NCBI RefSeq assembly: GCF_901827175.1
Contig: NZ_LR594662.1
Location: 6,138,001-6,202,000 of the forward strand
Length of the DNA: 64,000 bases
Reading direction: 5' to 3'
Source: Variovorax sp. RA8
GTDB lineage: Bacteria > Pseudomonadota > Gammaproteobacteria > Burkholderiales > Burkholderiaceae_C
Shown here: piece by piece, positions 10,137-19,328 of the stretch
Layout: the number at the start of each line of letters is the position of its first letter
Numbering within the stretch: position 1 is the first letter of the stretch
The notes under the pieces: generated by a model
Told to the model about the DNA's origin: nothing
Seen by the model: the letters and a program-made list of their open reading frames with translations, nothing else
The model's database searches: none
Translations under genes and position numbers: made by a program

Positions 10137-10151
10137 TGGCACGGATGCTGC
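10137..10151 (+). promoter_or_regulatory. Sigma-54 (-24/-12) promoter of pilA
   Basis: The sequence TGGCACGGATGCTGC has the invariant GG-N10-GC spacing of RpoN promoters (consensus TGGCAC-N5-TTGC). The only core mismatch is C for T in the -12 block. It lies about 60 bases upstream of the pilA ATG, leaving a short leader with the AGGAG ribosome site. This matches the RpoN/PilSR control known for pilA in other bacteria. Confidence 0.85.
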
Positions 10152-10210
10152 GGAAGGTTGAACGCACCGGGGGCCCTCCTCGGGCCATCAACCAACCAGG
10201 AGTTTCTTGA

Positions 10211-10657
10211 ATGAACCGTCGTTCTATCGCACGCAATGTGCAAAAGGGTTTCACTCTTATCGAACTGATGATCGTTGTGGCGATCATTGGTATCTTGGCA
10301 GCTGTGGCGCTGCCGGCTTATCAGGACTACACGACGCGTGCCAAGATCTCTGAAGTGATCGTTATGGGCGCCCCGGCTAAGCTCGCAGTCGCTGAAACGA
10401 CGTCGTCGCTCGGCCTTTTGAGCAGCGTCACCGCATCCAATAGCGGCTACACCTTTCCTGGCGCAACAAAATATGTGTCAAATGTCGCCATCACTGATTC
10501 CACGGGCGTCGTGACGGTCACCTCGACGGTTCCCAATGCGACGGGCGACATCGTCCTGACTCCCACGACCGTTGGTTCGAACACCGGCCAGCTGCGTTGG
10601 ACGTGCACCTCCGCCATTGCTGCTAAATACCTCCCTTCCGAGTGCCGCCCCACCTGA
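10211..10657 (+). CDS. pilA: Major type IV pilin PilA
   Basis: PilA is the major subunit of the type IVa pilus, cleaved and methylated by PilD. The prepilin leader [13 protein letters not shown] is followed by mature [17 protein letters not shown] with the key Glu5, then the hydrophobic assembly helix. The 148 residues end with a disulfide-loop pair: Cys in RWTCTS and Cys in PSECRPT. The globular part is rich in Ser, Thr and Val, giving many possible O-glycosylation sites. A clear terminator follows, so it is monocistronic, and a glycan cluster starts right after it. Confidence 0.97.
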   Translation: MNRRSIARNVQKGFTLIELMIVVAIIGILAAVALPAYQDYTTRAKISEVIVMGAPAKLAVAETTSSLGLLSSVTASNSGYTFPGATKYVSNVAITDSTGVVTVTSTVPNATGDIVLTPTTVGSNTGQLRWTCTSAIAAKYLPSECRPT

Positions 10658-10674
10658 CGGTAGACCGGCGATAG

Positions 10675-10699
10675 AAGCGGCCCTTGCGGCCGCTTTTTT
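10675..10699 (+). terminator. Intrinsic terminator of pilA
   Basis: AAGCGGCC (10675-10682) pairs with GGCCGCTT (10688-10695) around a five-base loop and ends in six T. It separates abundant pilA transcription from the ligase gene starting 16 bases further on. Confidence 0.92.
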
Positions 10700-10714
10700 C
10701 GTTTCCCATCCTTC

Positions 10715-12097
10715 ATGACGCACCGAAATCTTGCAAACGGCGCTCTGGCGTGGATGATCCCCGTCTTCGCCGTTGTTGCTTTTTCAGGCGTCACCACTTT
10801 TTTCGGGATCGCGGATCCGTACGATTTCTCTCGAAAAGCGCAGATCATCTACCTGTCGATCCTCATCATTTGCTCCGTGTTTCGCCTGCCCGCCGTCTTT
10901 CATGAAAGACCACGGTCCGGCATCTTCTGGATCTGGGCGGTTTCGCCAGCGCTTCTAGTGATCTGCCTTCACGGCACTCGGTGGTCCCCGTTTTCCATCG
11001 CCGACGCTACGTTGTACGGCATGCTGTTCATGGGGGTCTATTTTTGCGCGAGGCTTTCCGAAGACTGCCCGCAAGAGCAGGATCGAAGCGCGGTGATCCT
11101 GGCGCTGGCCCCGTTGCTCAACGTCTGGATGATGGTACTGAGCATCATCGATGTTTTCCTGAGCGGCACATGGAACGACTGGCAGTTGGTGTTCTCGACG
11201 ATTCGCGAATTCGACGACGCCTTGCTCCCATGCCTGTTCCTGCTCTGGCATCGGCCCGGCGGATTGGCGCGAGTGCGTATGACGCCTCTGGTCTGGCTGC
11301 TTTCGACCCTATATCTGCTGGCACTTTGGCAAGACGGCGCCCGCTCTGTCCTGCTGTCTGTGACAAGCGCGCTGCTGCTGGTCGCGTTTCTCCGAAAGGA
11401 TGCAGCCCTGCTTCGTCTGCCGATTTCCTCGTTCGCGGTCGCGGGGGCATTGTTCTACGGCATGCGATGGCTCTTTGACTCGGACCATACGACTCGAACC
11501 GTCTTTAGGCTGACCACTTCGTATCGAAGCGATTTGTGGAGCGGACTCGTGGAATCCTGGGCCCGATCGCCGTGGGTCGGAATAGGCGGCGATCAGTTCG
11601 GAAGGCACGACGGCCTCGTGATCGCGATGCACCCTCACAATATTGCGCTGCAATGGATCGGAGAGTACGGATTGTTGGGGGTGGGCGCCGTCGTTCTCGT
11701 CGGCTTGCTTCTCCACCGGTTGGTTCGGGGCCATCCCTGGATTCCTCCGTTCTGCCTTGGCGGCCTTTTGGCTTGCGTCATGAACAGTCTTTTTTCAGGA
11801 GCGTTTGTCTATCCCTTGAGTCAGCTGCTGACCATGTGGATGGCTGGATGGGCGCTGGCGTGCTACCGCGAGCGCTCAACCGATGCAGCCGCGGCGGCGG
11901 CCGCTCCAGTTGCGAATCTCAGGTGGCGTGCCCCCATCGTGCTGGTATCCGCGATGCTGCTGGCGGGCATGTGGACTGTCCATGGCCGCGATCTGGTGTC
12001 GCGCCAATCTTCCAATGATTCAGACAGAACGTCCCCGCCGCGCTTCTGGCAACGCGGGGCTGTCCTTAATCTCGACAAAACTGGTGCGAGGCAGTAG
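10715..12097 (+). CDS. O-antigen ligase/polymerase family membrane protein (Wzy_C-like)
   Basis: The 460 residues hold about ten or more hydrophobic segments. A large loop contains GIGGDQFGRHDG and MHPHNIALQWIGEYGLLG, the pattern of the Wzy_C superfamily of O-antigen ligases, polymerases and pilin glycan ligases. Which activity it has cannot be decided from sequence. It has lower GC than the flanking housekeeping genes, begins 16 bases after the pilA terminator, and is followed after 6 bases by another ligase-like protein. It could be the Wzy-type polymerase of the cluster, with the next gene being the ligase. Confidence 0.8.
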   Translation: MTHRNLANGALAWMIPVFAVVAFSGVTTFFGIADPYDFSRKAQIIYLSILIICSVFRLPAVFHERPRSGIFWIWAVSPALLVICLHGTRWSPFSIADATLYGMLFMGVYFCARLSEDCPQEQDRSAVILALAPLLNVWMMVLSIIDVFLSGTWNDWQLVFSTIREFDDALLPCLFLLWHRPGGLARVRMTPLVWLLSTLYLLALWQDGARSVLLSVTSALLLVAFLRKDAALLRLPISSFAVAGALFYGMRWLFDSDHTTRTVFRLTTSYRSDLWSGLVESWARSPWVGIGGDQFGRHDGLVIAMHPHNIALQWIGEYGLLGVGAVVLVGLLLHRLVRGHPWIPPFCLGGLLACVMNSLFSGAFVYPLSQLLTMWMAGWALACYRERSTDAAAAAAAPVANLRWRAPIVLVSAMLLAGMWTVHGRDLVSRQSSNDSDRTSPPRFWQRGAVLNLDKTGARQ

Positions 12098-12103
12098 CTT
12101 GCT

Positions 12104-13876
12104 TTGACGACCGAACAGAGTCCCGTGTCGAACCTCCAGCAGGCCTTGGGGAGCACCGTGGCGGTGGAGCCGAAGGCGCGCTCAAAGCGCAACACATCGA
12201 CGGGTGTGTGCTGGTCGCTGTTGGCTTTCGGCTTCGCCCTGCCGTGGCTAGTCCCCGTGCATTCCTATCCGTGGCCTACGCTCTACAACGAGGTTGCCGC
12301 CGGTCTTGCCCTCCTGCCGCTGGCCCTGTGGGTGGTGACGCGGCGTGCGGGAATGGTTTTCGACATGCTCTCGCTGGGCTTTGCTGCCGTCGCGTTGGTT
12401 CCCTTGCTCCAGGCCGCGGGCGGCATGCTTGCGTTTCCAGGCGAGGCGCCTGTGATCAGCGTGTACCTTCTGGGTTGCGCCGTCGCAGTTGCCATCGCCA
12501 GGTCCTGCGAGGCGCTGGCCCCGGGCCGCTTGCCGGACGCGCTGTTCGCAGGTTTTGTCATCGCCGCCGTGGTCTCAACGGCGCTTGCACTCGCGCAATG
12601 GCTCTTGCTCGATTGGGGACCTTTCATGGCCCCCATCTCGATAGGTAACCGCCCCATGGCCAATGTGGGCCAGTCCAACGAGCTGAGCACGCTGCTGCTG
12701 TGGGGGCTGATCGGTTTGTGGTGGGCTCACGCCCGACGAGGCATTGGCGCCTGGGTAGCAATTTTTGCTGCAGCCACCCTGTTGGTAGGTATCGCAAGTA
12801 CGCAGTCTCGAACGGGCTGGCTTGGCATTGCACTGTTGCTCGCGTTCGCGTGGGTCTCGCCTGGTTCGCTCGGGACCGCGAAGCACCGACTGGTCTTTCT
12901 CGGGCTGGGACTCTGGTTCGCTGTGCTGGCCTTCGGCTGGACATACACGACGGAACTCATTGGTGCCGGTGGGGCAGATAGTCTGCGTTCGCGCCTAAGG
13001 TCGGGGCTCCGACCGGAAATTTGGTCCATGATGATCGATGGGATACATCATCGACCATGGCTGGGCTACGGTTGGAACCAAGGCCGATTGGTCCAGGTCG
13101 ACGAACTGCCCCAATACGCCGACCTGAAAAGGGGCATCCAGCACGCCCACAACCTTGTGCTCGACTTGATGCTGTGGAATGGGCTGCCCCTGGGTCTGGC
13201 CATCGCTGCACTGTTGGGTCTTTGGTTATGGTGGCAGGTGCAGCGCGCCACTAGCGCAGAGCAGATTCTGATTCTGCTGACCATCGGTACATTCACGCTG
13301 CACGCTTTGCTCGAGCTGCCGCATTGCAAGGCCTTCTTCCTGGTTCCGGTCGCGCTAATGATGGGCATCCTGAACGCGCGCTCGACGCTCGTTCCGCCCG
13401 CCCGCCTGCCACTCGCCGTATCGGCGGCCCTTGTGATTGCGCTGGGCAGCGTCCTGCTTCTCATGTGGAAGGACTACCGCGCCATTGAACTGGACGTGCA
13501 ATCCCAGCGCTTGCGAGCCGCCCGAATCGGTGCTCACGCGCCCCCTCCGGCGCCTGAGATTTATATCCTAAACGGATTGCAGGCCGCTCTTATCAACGAG
13601 CGCATCGAGCCGCGCAAACACATGCCGGCAGACGAGATCGAGCGCTTGCGCTTAACCGCACGGCGTTATCCCGAGGAGGCCGCGCTCTTGAGATATGCAA
13701 AGGCCGCCGCGCTCAATGGGCAGTCGCTGGCTGCGCAGGACGCGCTACGGCAAGCGTGCATGCTCTTCCAGCATAGTTATTGCGACAAGCTTCGAATCGC
13801 CTGGGGCGAATTCGCGCGCGAACACCCTGGCGCCGAGCCTGTGCCCTTTCCTCGTCTGGGGCTCAGTACCCAATGA
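12104..13876 (+). CDS. PglL/PilO-like O-oligosaccharyltransferase or O-antigen ligase
   Basis: A 590-residue polytopic membrane protein. NRPMANVGQSNELSTLLLWG near residue 185, the SRTGWLG segment near 230, the loop with GYGWNQGRL, and IQHAHNLVLDLMLWNGLPLG resemble the protein-glycosylating PglL/PilO branch. The C-terminal part (about 440-590) is soluble, as in that group. Such enzymes transfer undecaprenyl-linked glycan to pilins in the periplasm. Its position beside pilA favours a pilin target. The start is uncertain: TTG at 12104 or GTG at 12125. It overlaps nothing upstream and is 10 bases from the dehydratase gene. Confidence 0.82.
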   Translation: MTTEQSPVSNLQQALGSTVAVEPKARSKRNTSTGVCWSLLAFGFALPWLVPVHSYPWPTLYNEVAAGLALLPLALWVVTRRAGMVFDMLSLGFAAVALVPLLQAAGGMLAFPGEAPVISVYLLGCAVAVAIARSCEALAPGRLPDALFAGFVIAAVVSTALALAQWLLLDWGPFMAPISIGNRPMANVGQSNELSTLLLWGLIGLWWAHARRGIGAWVAIFAAATLLVGIASTQSRTGWLGIALLLAFAWVSPGSLGTAKHRLVFLGLGLWFAVLAFGWTYTTELIGAGGADSLRSRLRSGLRPEIWSMMIDGIHHRPWLGYGWNQGRLVQVDELPQYADLKRGIQHAHNLVLDLMLWNGLPLGLAIAALLGLWLWWQVQRATSAEQILILLTIGTFTLHALLELPHCKAFFLVPVALMMGILNARSTLVPPARLPLAVSAALVIALGSVLLLMWKDYRAIELDVQSQRLRAARIGAHAPPPAPEIYILNGLQAALINERIEPRKHMPADEIERLRLTARRYPEEAALLRYAKAAALNGQSLAAQDALRQACMLFQHSYCDKLRIAWGEFAREHPGAEPVPFPRLGLSTQ

Positions 13877-13886
13877 ACGCACAGCG

Positions 13887-15815
13887 ATGCAAGAGACGAT
13901 CCTGAGCTGGTCTCGTTCCCGAAAGCGCATGGTGGTCATGGCGCTCGACGCCGTGCTCGCGCTGATAGCGATGTGGCTCGCATTCACCTTGCGGCTCGAC
14001 ACGCTGCATTGGCCGGGGGGAGCCGAATGGGTCGCCTACGCAGTGGCGCCCGCGCTGGCCCTCTCGGTCTTCCTCCGGCTGGGCCTGTACAAGGCGATCT
14101 TCCGCTACACGGGCGTGGCATCGATCCTGGCAACGGGCCGCGCTGTCGCGCTGTACGGCTTGGCGCTGTGTCCGCTCGTCTGGCTGCTCTTCCAATGGGA
14201 GGGCATCCCTCGCAGCCTCATCATGCTGCAGCCGCTCCTCTTCCTACTCCTCGTCACATCGAGCCGGGCACTGGGCTGGCAATGGATCGCCAGCCGCACC
14301 CGTTTGCGCGGCACGCCTTTGTTAATCTATGGAGCCGGCATCGCAGGGGCGCAGACCGCGGCTGCGCTCTCCGGAACACACGACTATGCGCTGGTCGGAT
14401 TCGTCGATGACGATCCCCAGAAGGTCGGACGCACTATCAATGGGGTCAAGGTCCATGCCTACGCCGAAACCGCGGATGTCGTTGCGCGGCACAGAGTCAC
14501 GGACATTCTTCTTGCGATGCCGAGCGCGACGCGGCAGCGGCGCAATCAGATCATCGAGCGTCTGCAATCGCTGCCTGTACGGATTCGTTCGTTGCCTGGG
14601 TTGGCGGATCTCGCCAGCGGGCGGGTCACGCTGGACGACTTCCTTGACCTCGACCTCGACGACTTGCTCGGGCGCGAACCCGTGATTTCACGGCCTGATT
14701 TCCTTTCCGTCGGCGTGGCCGACCGGGTCGTCATGGTGACCGGAGCGGGAGGCAGCATCGGCAGCGAACTGTGCCGTCAAATTGCGCGCCAAGCGCCGAG
14801 CACGCTTCTTCTCGTCGACCACAGCGAATATTCGCTCTACAAAATCCACCATGAGCTCGAGCAATGGGCGCTCGGCGGCGGCTCGAGCATGACCCTTGTG
14901 CCCGTGCTCTGCAACGTCTGCAACCTCCAGCGCTTGGAGTCGCTCAACGAGGCTTACCGTCCACAGGTAATCTACCACGCGGCAGCCTATAAGCATGTCC
15001 CCATGGTCGAGTCCAATCCAGGAGAGGCCGTCATCAACAATGTGTTGGGTACGCTCAACTTGGCCCGCACGGCACTCAAGTGGGGTGTCGATAGCCTTGT
15101 TCTCGTGTCCACCGATAAAGCTGTCAGGCCGACCAATGTGATGGGTGCCACCAAGCGGATTGCCGAACAGATCCTGCAGTCGCTTGCTGATTGTGAGATC
15201 GACCCTTTCGACGATGGAAGCCCAACACGCTTCAAGACGGACACGATGACGCGATTCTCGATGGTGCGCTTCGGCAATGTCCTGGGGTCCAGCGGCAGCG
15301 TAGTCCCCCTGTTTCGCGCCCAGATCGCTAGTGGCGGCCCAGTGACGGTGACGGACCCGGAGGTTACGCGATACTTCATGACGATCCCGGAGGCTGTGCA
15401 ACTGGTGCTGTATGCAGGAGCGATGGCACGCGGGGGAGATCTTTTCGTGCTCGACATGGGCGCGCCTGTGAAGATCGCGGATCTCGCCCGGCGCATGATC
15501 ACGCTTTCCGGGCGAACGGTCCGCGACGAGTTTCGTCCGACCGGTGACATCAGCATCGCCTTCACTGGTCTTCGCGCAGGGGAAAAGCGTTTCGAGGAAC
15601 TCCTGATCGGAGAAAATCCGATGCCCACAGCGCACCCCCGCATTATTCGCGCATTGGAGGAGTTTGTGGCTTGGCCTGACCTGAAGGTACATCTTCAAAC
15701 GTTGCTGGATGCTGCGCGCCTGGATGACGTGGCCCGAATAAAGGAAATACTGTCCTTGCTAGTCGCCGGCTATGACCATCTCGACCGCAGTGACAGCATG
15801 CCCATTCGGCACTGA
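13887..15815 (+). CDS. WbpM/PglF-like membrane UDP-sugar 4,6-dehydratase
   Basis: This enzyme makes the 4-keto-6-deoxy intermediate from UDP-GlcNAc or a related sugar, the first step to bacillosamine-, FucNAc- or QuiNAc-type sugars. The 642 residues contain four N-terminal TMs (about 15-125), a Rossmann-like segment (IYGAGIAGAQTAAAL), and a C-terminal SDR domain with GAGGSIGSEL. The catalytic region STDKAVRPTNVMGATK places Met419 where typical SDR enzymes have Tyr, followed by Lys423. This is the Ser/Thr-Met-Lys triad of long WbpM-type enzymes. The ATG at 13887 is used because the upstream frame lies inside the previous gene. Confidence 0.93.
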   Translation: MQETILSWSRSRKRMVVMALDAVLALIAMWLAFTLRLDTLHWPGGAEWVAYAVAPALALSVFLRLGLYKAIFRYTGVASILATGRAVALYGLALCPLVWLLFQWEGIPRSLIMLQPLLFLLLVTSSRALGWQWIASRTRLRGTPLLIYGAGIAGAQTAAALSGTHDYALVGFVDDDPQKVGRTINGVKVHAYAETADVVARHRVTDILLAMPSATRQRRNQIIERLQSLPVRIRSLPGLADLASGRVTLDDFLDLDLDDLLGREPVISRPDFLSVGVADRVVMVTGAGGSIGSELCRQIARQAPSTLLLVDHSEYSLYKIHHELEQWALGGGSSMTLVPVLCNVCNLQRLESLNEAYRPQVIYHAAAYKHVPMVESNPGEAVINNVLGTLNLARTALKWGVDSLVLVSTDKAVRPTNVMGATKRIAEQILQSLADCEIDPFDDGSPTRFKTDTMTRFSMVRFGNVLGSSGSVVPLFRAQIASGGPVTVTDPEVTRYFMTIPEAVQLVLYAGAMARGGDLFVLDMGAPVKIADLARRMITLSGRTVRDEFRPTGDISIAFTGLRAGEKRFEELLIGENPMPTAHPRIIRALEEFVAWPDLKVHLQTLLDAARLDDVARIKEILSLLVAGYDHLDRSDSMPIRH

Positions 15816-15827
15816 AGCGTATTGACG

Positions 15828-17279
15828 ATGTCAACCCTCCGTTGGAGTACAGGGGTCTACGCATCCGCCGTCCTGGTCGATCGTCTGCTGGGCCTTTTTC
15901 TGCTGCCTCTGTTGACGCGCTCGATCAGCCCGGCGGATTATGGCGCGTGGACCCAAACCGCGATCACAGCGAGCATGCTTATGCCAATAGTCCTCTTTGG
16001 GTTCTCGACGACCATCGTTCGCTACTTCTCCACGGCAGCAGTGACGGCGATGCGGAGGCGCTACTTCTGGCGGCTGGGCATGCTCGCACTCGCGCTGTTC
16101 GTCGTCTGTGGAGTCTGTGTGACGGCTTTCCCGGGGCCTGTCTCCCATGCCATTTTTGGAGACAGCGCAAAGCAAATTTTGCTGCCATCCCTGCTAATGC
16201 TGCTCGCAGCAGACGCCACAGCAGACTATGCGTGTGCATGGTTGCGTGCGTCTGGCCGCATCGGGCTGGTTGCAGCGACGCTGATCGCGCGCAGCTTTAC
16301 CCGCTATGGCGTCGTGCTGGCGCTGGTGGGGCAAGCCCCACCCTCGATGGCTGTCTGGTTCGCGCAATATGCTGGTACTCAGCTCATCGTGTCCTTCTTG
16401 GTCTTCTGCCTTGCTGCTGCCGTCGTCACTCGCCAAAAACAGGTCTCGGCGGAGACGAGCGACAGCCCCGACCTCAACGAGTTGCTCCGATTTTCCGCAC
16501 CACTTGTCTTGCTTGCTCTCCTGACTTGGATGGGCGGCTCTTTCGATCGCTTCTTGCTGCTTCATTCCCTCGATCTGGAGTCGGTCGCCTTCTACGCGGC
16601 CGCGGTCTCGCTATGCGCCATTCCCGCCGTGATTCACAGCGTGCTCGGCTTCACGCTCTTTCCTGTCCTTTCCGAGCACTGGCAGGCGGGCCGGCTCGCC
16701 GAGATCTGCAAGCTGATGAGCTTGGCCGTGCGAGTGTTCCTGTTCCTCACCGTCCCGATGGCACTTCTGCTTGCGATCGCCGGCCCGCGCCTCCTTTCGT
16801 TATTCGCCACCGTGGAGTACCGGGCAGAAGCCCCAGTGTTTGCCTTGCTGGCCGTGTCGGTGGCAGCATTTGGTGTCTATCAGATTCTTCTCTACGCCCT
16901 ACTGCTGGAGGGCCGCAGCAAGCAAGTGCTTGGGTTAGCCGGGCTGGCCGTGGCGGTCAATCTTGCACTCAATCTCGCCCTGATTCCTGGCTTGGGGCTT
17001 GTCGGCGCCGCAACAGCGGCAGCGACTTCCAACATCGTGATGGTCTGTTTGGCGGTGCGACTAGCGCGGGCGGCATTGCCTTGGTCATTTCCATGGCAAG
17101 AATCGCTTCGGATTCTGGCCAACGCCGTCGCGGCATCATTGCCTTTGCTCCTGCTCATGGCGTACGGCTCCGGGTCACTTGCCGCGTCTGCCTTGGGCTC
17201 GGCCTTGAGTCTGTCGATCTATTTGGGGCTGGATTGGTCGCGATCGGCATCTATCGCTCGACTGCTTGCAAGGCCATAG
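15828..17279 (+). CDS. Wzx-type oligosaccharide flippase (MOP superfamily)
   Basis: A 483-residue polytopic membrane protein with about twelve to fourteen hydrophobic stretches. It starts with the family pattern of a first helix followed by LLTRSISPADYGAWTQ. Such proteins move undecaprenyl-linked glycans to the periplasmic face. The ATG at 15828 is preferred over the TTG at 15822. It lies 12 bases after the dehydratase and 7 bases before a methyltransferase, in the same operon. A flippase together with Wzy_C-like proteins indicates block transfer or Wzy-type glycan assembly. Confidence 0.88.
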   Translation: MSTLRWSTGVYASAVLVDRLLGLFLLPLLTRSISPADYGAWTQTAITASMLMPIVLFGFSTTIVRYFSTAAVTAMRRRYFWRLGMLALALFVVCGVCVTAFPGPVSHAIFGDSAKQILLPSLLMLLAADATADYACAWLRASGRIGLVAATLIARSFTRYGVVLALVGQAPPSMAVWFAQYAGTQLIVSFLVFCLAAAVVTRQKQVSAETSDSPDLNELLRFSAPLVLLALLTWMGGSFDRFLLLHSLDLESVAFYAAAVSLCAIPAVIHSVLGFTLFPVLSEHWQAGRLAEICKLMSLAVRVFLFLTVPMALLLAIAGPRLLSLFATVEYRAEAPVFALLAVSVAAFGVYQILLYALLLEGRSKQVLGLAGLAVAVNLALNLALIPGLGLVGAATAAATSNIVMVCLAVRLARAALPWSFPWQESLRILANAVAASLPLLLLMAYGSGSLAASALGSALSLSIYLGLDWSRSASIARLLARP

Positions 17280-17286
17280 AGGTCTC

Positions 17287-17961
17287 ATGAGCGACAACGC
17301 ATTTGGCACGCAATTCGAATTGACGCAAAGGCAGTATTTGGCCGGGGTTGACTTCTACACGTGGGCGCGTCACTTCCATGTGCTCAAGGACCTGTGCAGG
17401 CTCGCGCAGGGGGACGTTCTGGAGGTGGGCACGGGCGATGGCGTTGTGAAGCGCTGCGTCCAGCCCTTCGTCAAGAGCTACACGGTGATGGATGTCAACT
17501 ACAGGCTTCAGCCTGATGTATTGGGCGACCTCCGCATACCAGTTCCAAGCCTGGTCGATCGTTTCGATGTAGTGATCGCAACGGAGGTTTTGGAGCACAT
17601 CCCGTTCGAGGACTTCTCAATCTGCCTCGGACACTTGCACACCTACTTGCGGCCAGGCGGGCGTCTGTTGCTCACAGTGCCGCACCGCAAAGGCCACATG
17701 CTGGTTGTCACGCCTCGCCAGCATCTCTGGAAATGGCGCTTTCCGGTCGGTCTTACAAGCCTCAGCGAGGCCTACCACCGATTCGTCCGCCGCAGGATCT
17801 GGATCGATCCGCATCATTGCTGGGAAATCGGCGATGGCCGCGTGAAGCGCGAACACATAACTGCAGCCTTGCGGGCGCAGGATTTCATCGTGGAGCACTT
17901 TACCGAATTGCCGTACTGCGACTATTGGCTGCTTCGAAAACAGCAGTCCTCGGCCCGATGA
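17287..17961 (+). CDS. Class I SAM-dependent methyltransferase
   Basis: The 224 residues carry the SAM-binding motif I LEVGTGDGVVK and the later motifs FDVVIATEVLEHIPFEDF and LRPGGRLLLTVPH. The substrate is unknown. Within this cluster it probably methylates a sugar or a lipid-linked glycan. The ATG at 17287 has an AGAGG ribosome site, and the stop overlaps the next start as ATGA, indicating translational coupling. Confidence 0.88.
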   Translation: MSDNAFGTQFELTQRQYLAGVDFYTWARHFHVLKDLCRLAQGDVLEVGTGDGVVKRCVQPFVKSYTVMDVNYRLQPDVLGDLRIPVPSLVDRFDVVIATEVLEHIPFEDFSICLGHLHTYLRPGGRLLLTVPHRKGHMLVVTPRQHLWKWRFPVGLTSLSEAYHRFVRRRIWIDPHHCWEIGDGRVKREHITAALRAQDFIVEHFTELPYCDYWLLRKQQSSAR

Positions 17962-19328
17962 AGATACTGCAGATCTCCTACTACTTTCCACCGATGGGCG
18001 GGGCCGGGGTTCAACGCGCGCTCAAGTTCGCGAAGTATCTGCCTGCATTTGGTGTTACGCCTGTGGTCGTGAGCGGCTTTGATCCGCACTATGTCCAGGA
18101 CGCTTCCCTGACCAGCGAACTGTCCAAGGAGCTGGTTGTTCAGCGCGTCCCGCATACGCCGTTGCTGACCAAGCTGGCTGCCAACAGGCGGGCGCGACGC
18201 GTCTCGATGCCAGCGTCCGAGGTAAAGGCCTCCTCGGCTGGCTTGCGCAATGCGCTTCTCGGCGCCTGGAACGCGCTGCACTACCCCGACGACAAGGCTG
18301 GTTGGGCGCGAACCGCATGGCGTGAGGCTCGTCGCCTTCTTCGCCAAGAGGCGCGTCGTGGCGTGCCCTTCGACCTCGTCTTCACCACGTCACCGCCCGC
18401 CTCAGCTCACGCGATCGGAGAGAGATTGAGCCGGGAGTTCGGACTCCCTTGGGTTGCCGACTTTCGTGATCTATGGACCGACAACCCGGCATACCTCGCC
18501 TCGCGGTGGAGGCACGTTCTCGATCGTCGGTTGGAGCAACGTTGGCTCGCTCGCGCAACTGGCATCGTGACGGTAACCGAATCATGGCAGCGACTGCTGG
18601 CAGCGCGTCGTTCGCATGGGGCTCCTGCCGCGTTCATACCTAACGGCTACGACGAGGACGACTTTGCCGGCCTCGAACATTCCTCAGCCTTTCCCGGCGT
18701 CTTTACGCTCGTGCATACGGGGACTTTCTATGGCCCTCGCGACCCCTCGGCCTTTCTCGAGGGAGTCTCGCTGTACCTTCAGGGGCCTCGCGAAGGACAC
18801 GATGCGCTTCGCGTACGTTTGGTCGGCAACATGGGTGATCGTTTTCGGGCACAAATTAAGGCCTTCGGCGAGCGCCATCCAAATGTAGTCGAGTGCATCG
18901 AGTATCTACCGCACCGCCAGGCAATCGCCGAGCTGGTAGCGGCCGATGTGTTGTTGCTGGTCGTAGGAGGGGGGCGTGGCGCCGGCGTGCGCGGCTGGTT
19001 GCCGGGAAAGATTTTCGAGTACCTGCGCGCGCGCAAGCCGATCCTGCTGCTTGGCGACATTGATGGTGATGCTGCGCAGTTGCTCCGTCGCCATAGCCGT
19101 GGATGGTTAGTGCGGGAAGGTGACGGAGAGGGGGTCGCAGCAGCGTTGCGCTCCATGCTCGACCTGCGCAGCGCCCGCGCCAGCGCCAGCCACTCGCCAG
19201 ACGCCTGTCCGGACCTAGACAAACCGGTGGCATGCTTCGAGCGGCGCGAACTTGCCCGCCGGATGGCAGAGTTCATGAGGGAGTGCGCCGAAAAGCATCA
19301 TCGATCGAGAAAGGCTGACAATGTCTGA
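17958..19328 (+). CDS. Glycosyltransferase (GT-B fold, GT4-like)
   Basis: The 456 residues begin MKILQISYYFPPMGGAGVQR, the glycine-rich acceptor-side loop typical of GT4-like enzymes. WVADFRDLWTDNP near residue 165 and a C-terminal nucleotide-sugar region (GKIFEYLRARKPILLLGD) support the fold. It is cytosolic and presumably extends the undecaprenyl-linked glycan, but the sugar is not predictable. It overlaps the methyltransferase genes on both sides by 4 and 8 bases. Confidence 0.88.
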   Translation: MKILQISYYFPPMGGAGVQRALKFAKYLPAFGVTPVVVSGFDPHYVQDASLTSELSKELVVQRVPHTPLLTKLAANRRARRVSMPASEVKASSAGLRNALLGAWNALHYPDDKAGWARTAWREARRLLRQEARRGVPFDLVFTTSPPASAHAIGERLSREFGLPWVADFRDLWTDNPAYLASRWRHVLDRRLEQRWLARATGIVTVTESWQRLLAARRSHGAPAAFIPNGYDEDDFAGLEHSSAFPGVFTLVHTGTFYGPRDPSAFLEGVSLYLQGPREGHDALRVRLVGNMGDRFRAQIKAFGERHPNVVECIEYLPHRQAIAELVAADVLLLVVGGGRGAGVRGWLPGKIFEYLRARKPILLLGDIDGDAAQLLRRHSRGWLVREGDGEGVAAALRSMLDLRSARASASHSPDACPDLDKPVACFERRELARRMAEFMRECAEKHHRSRKADNV

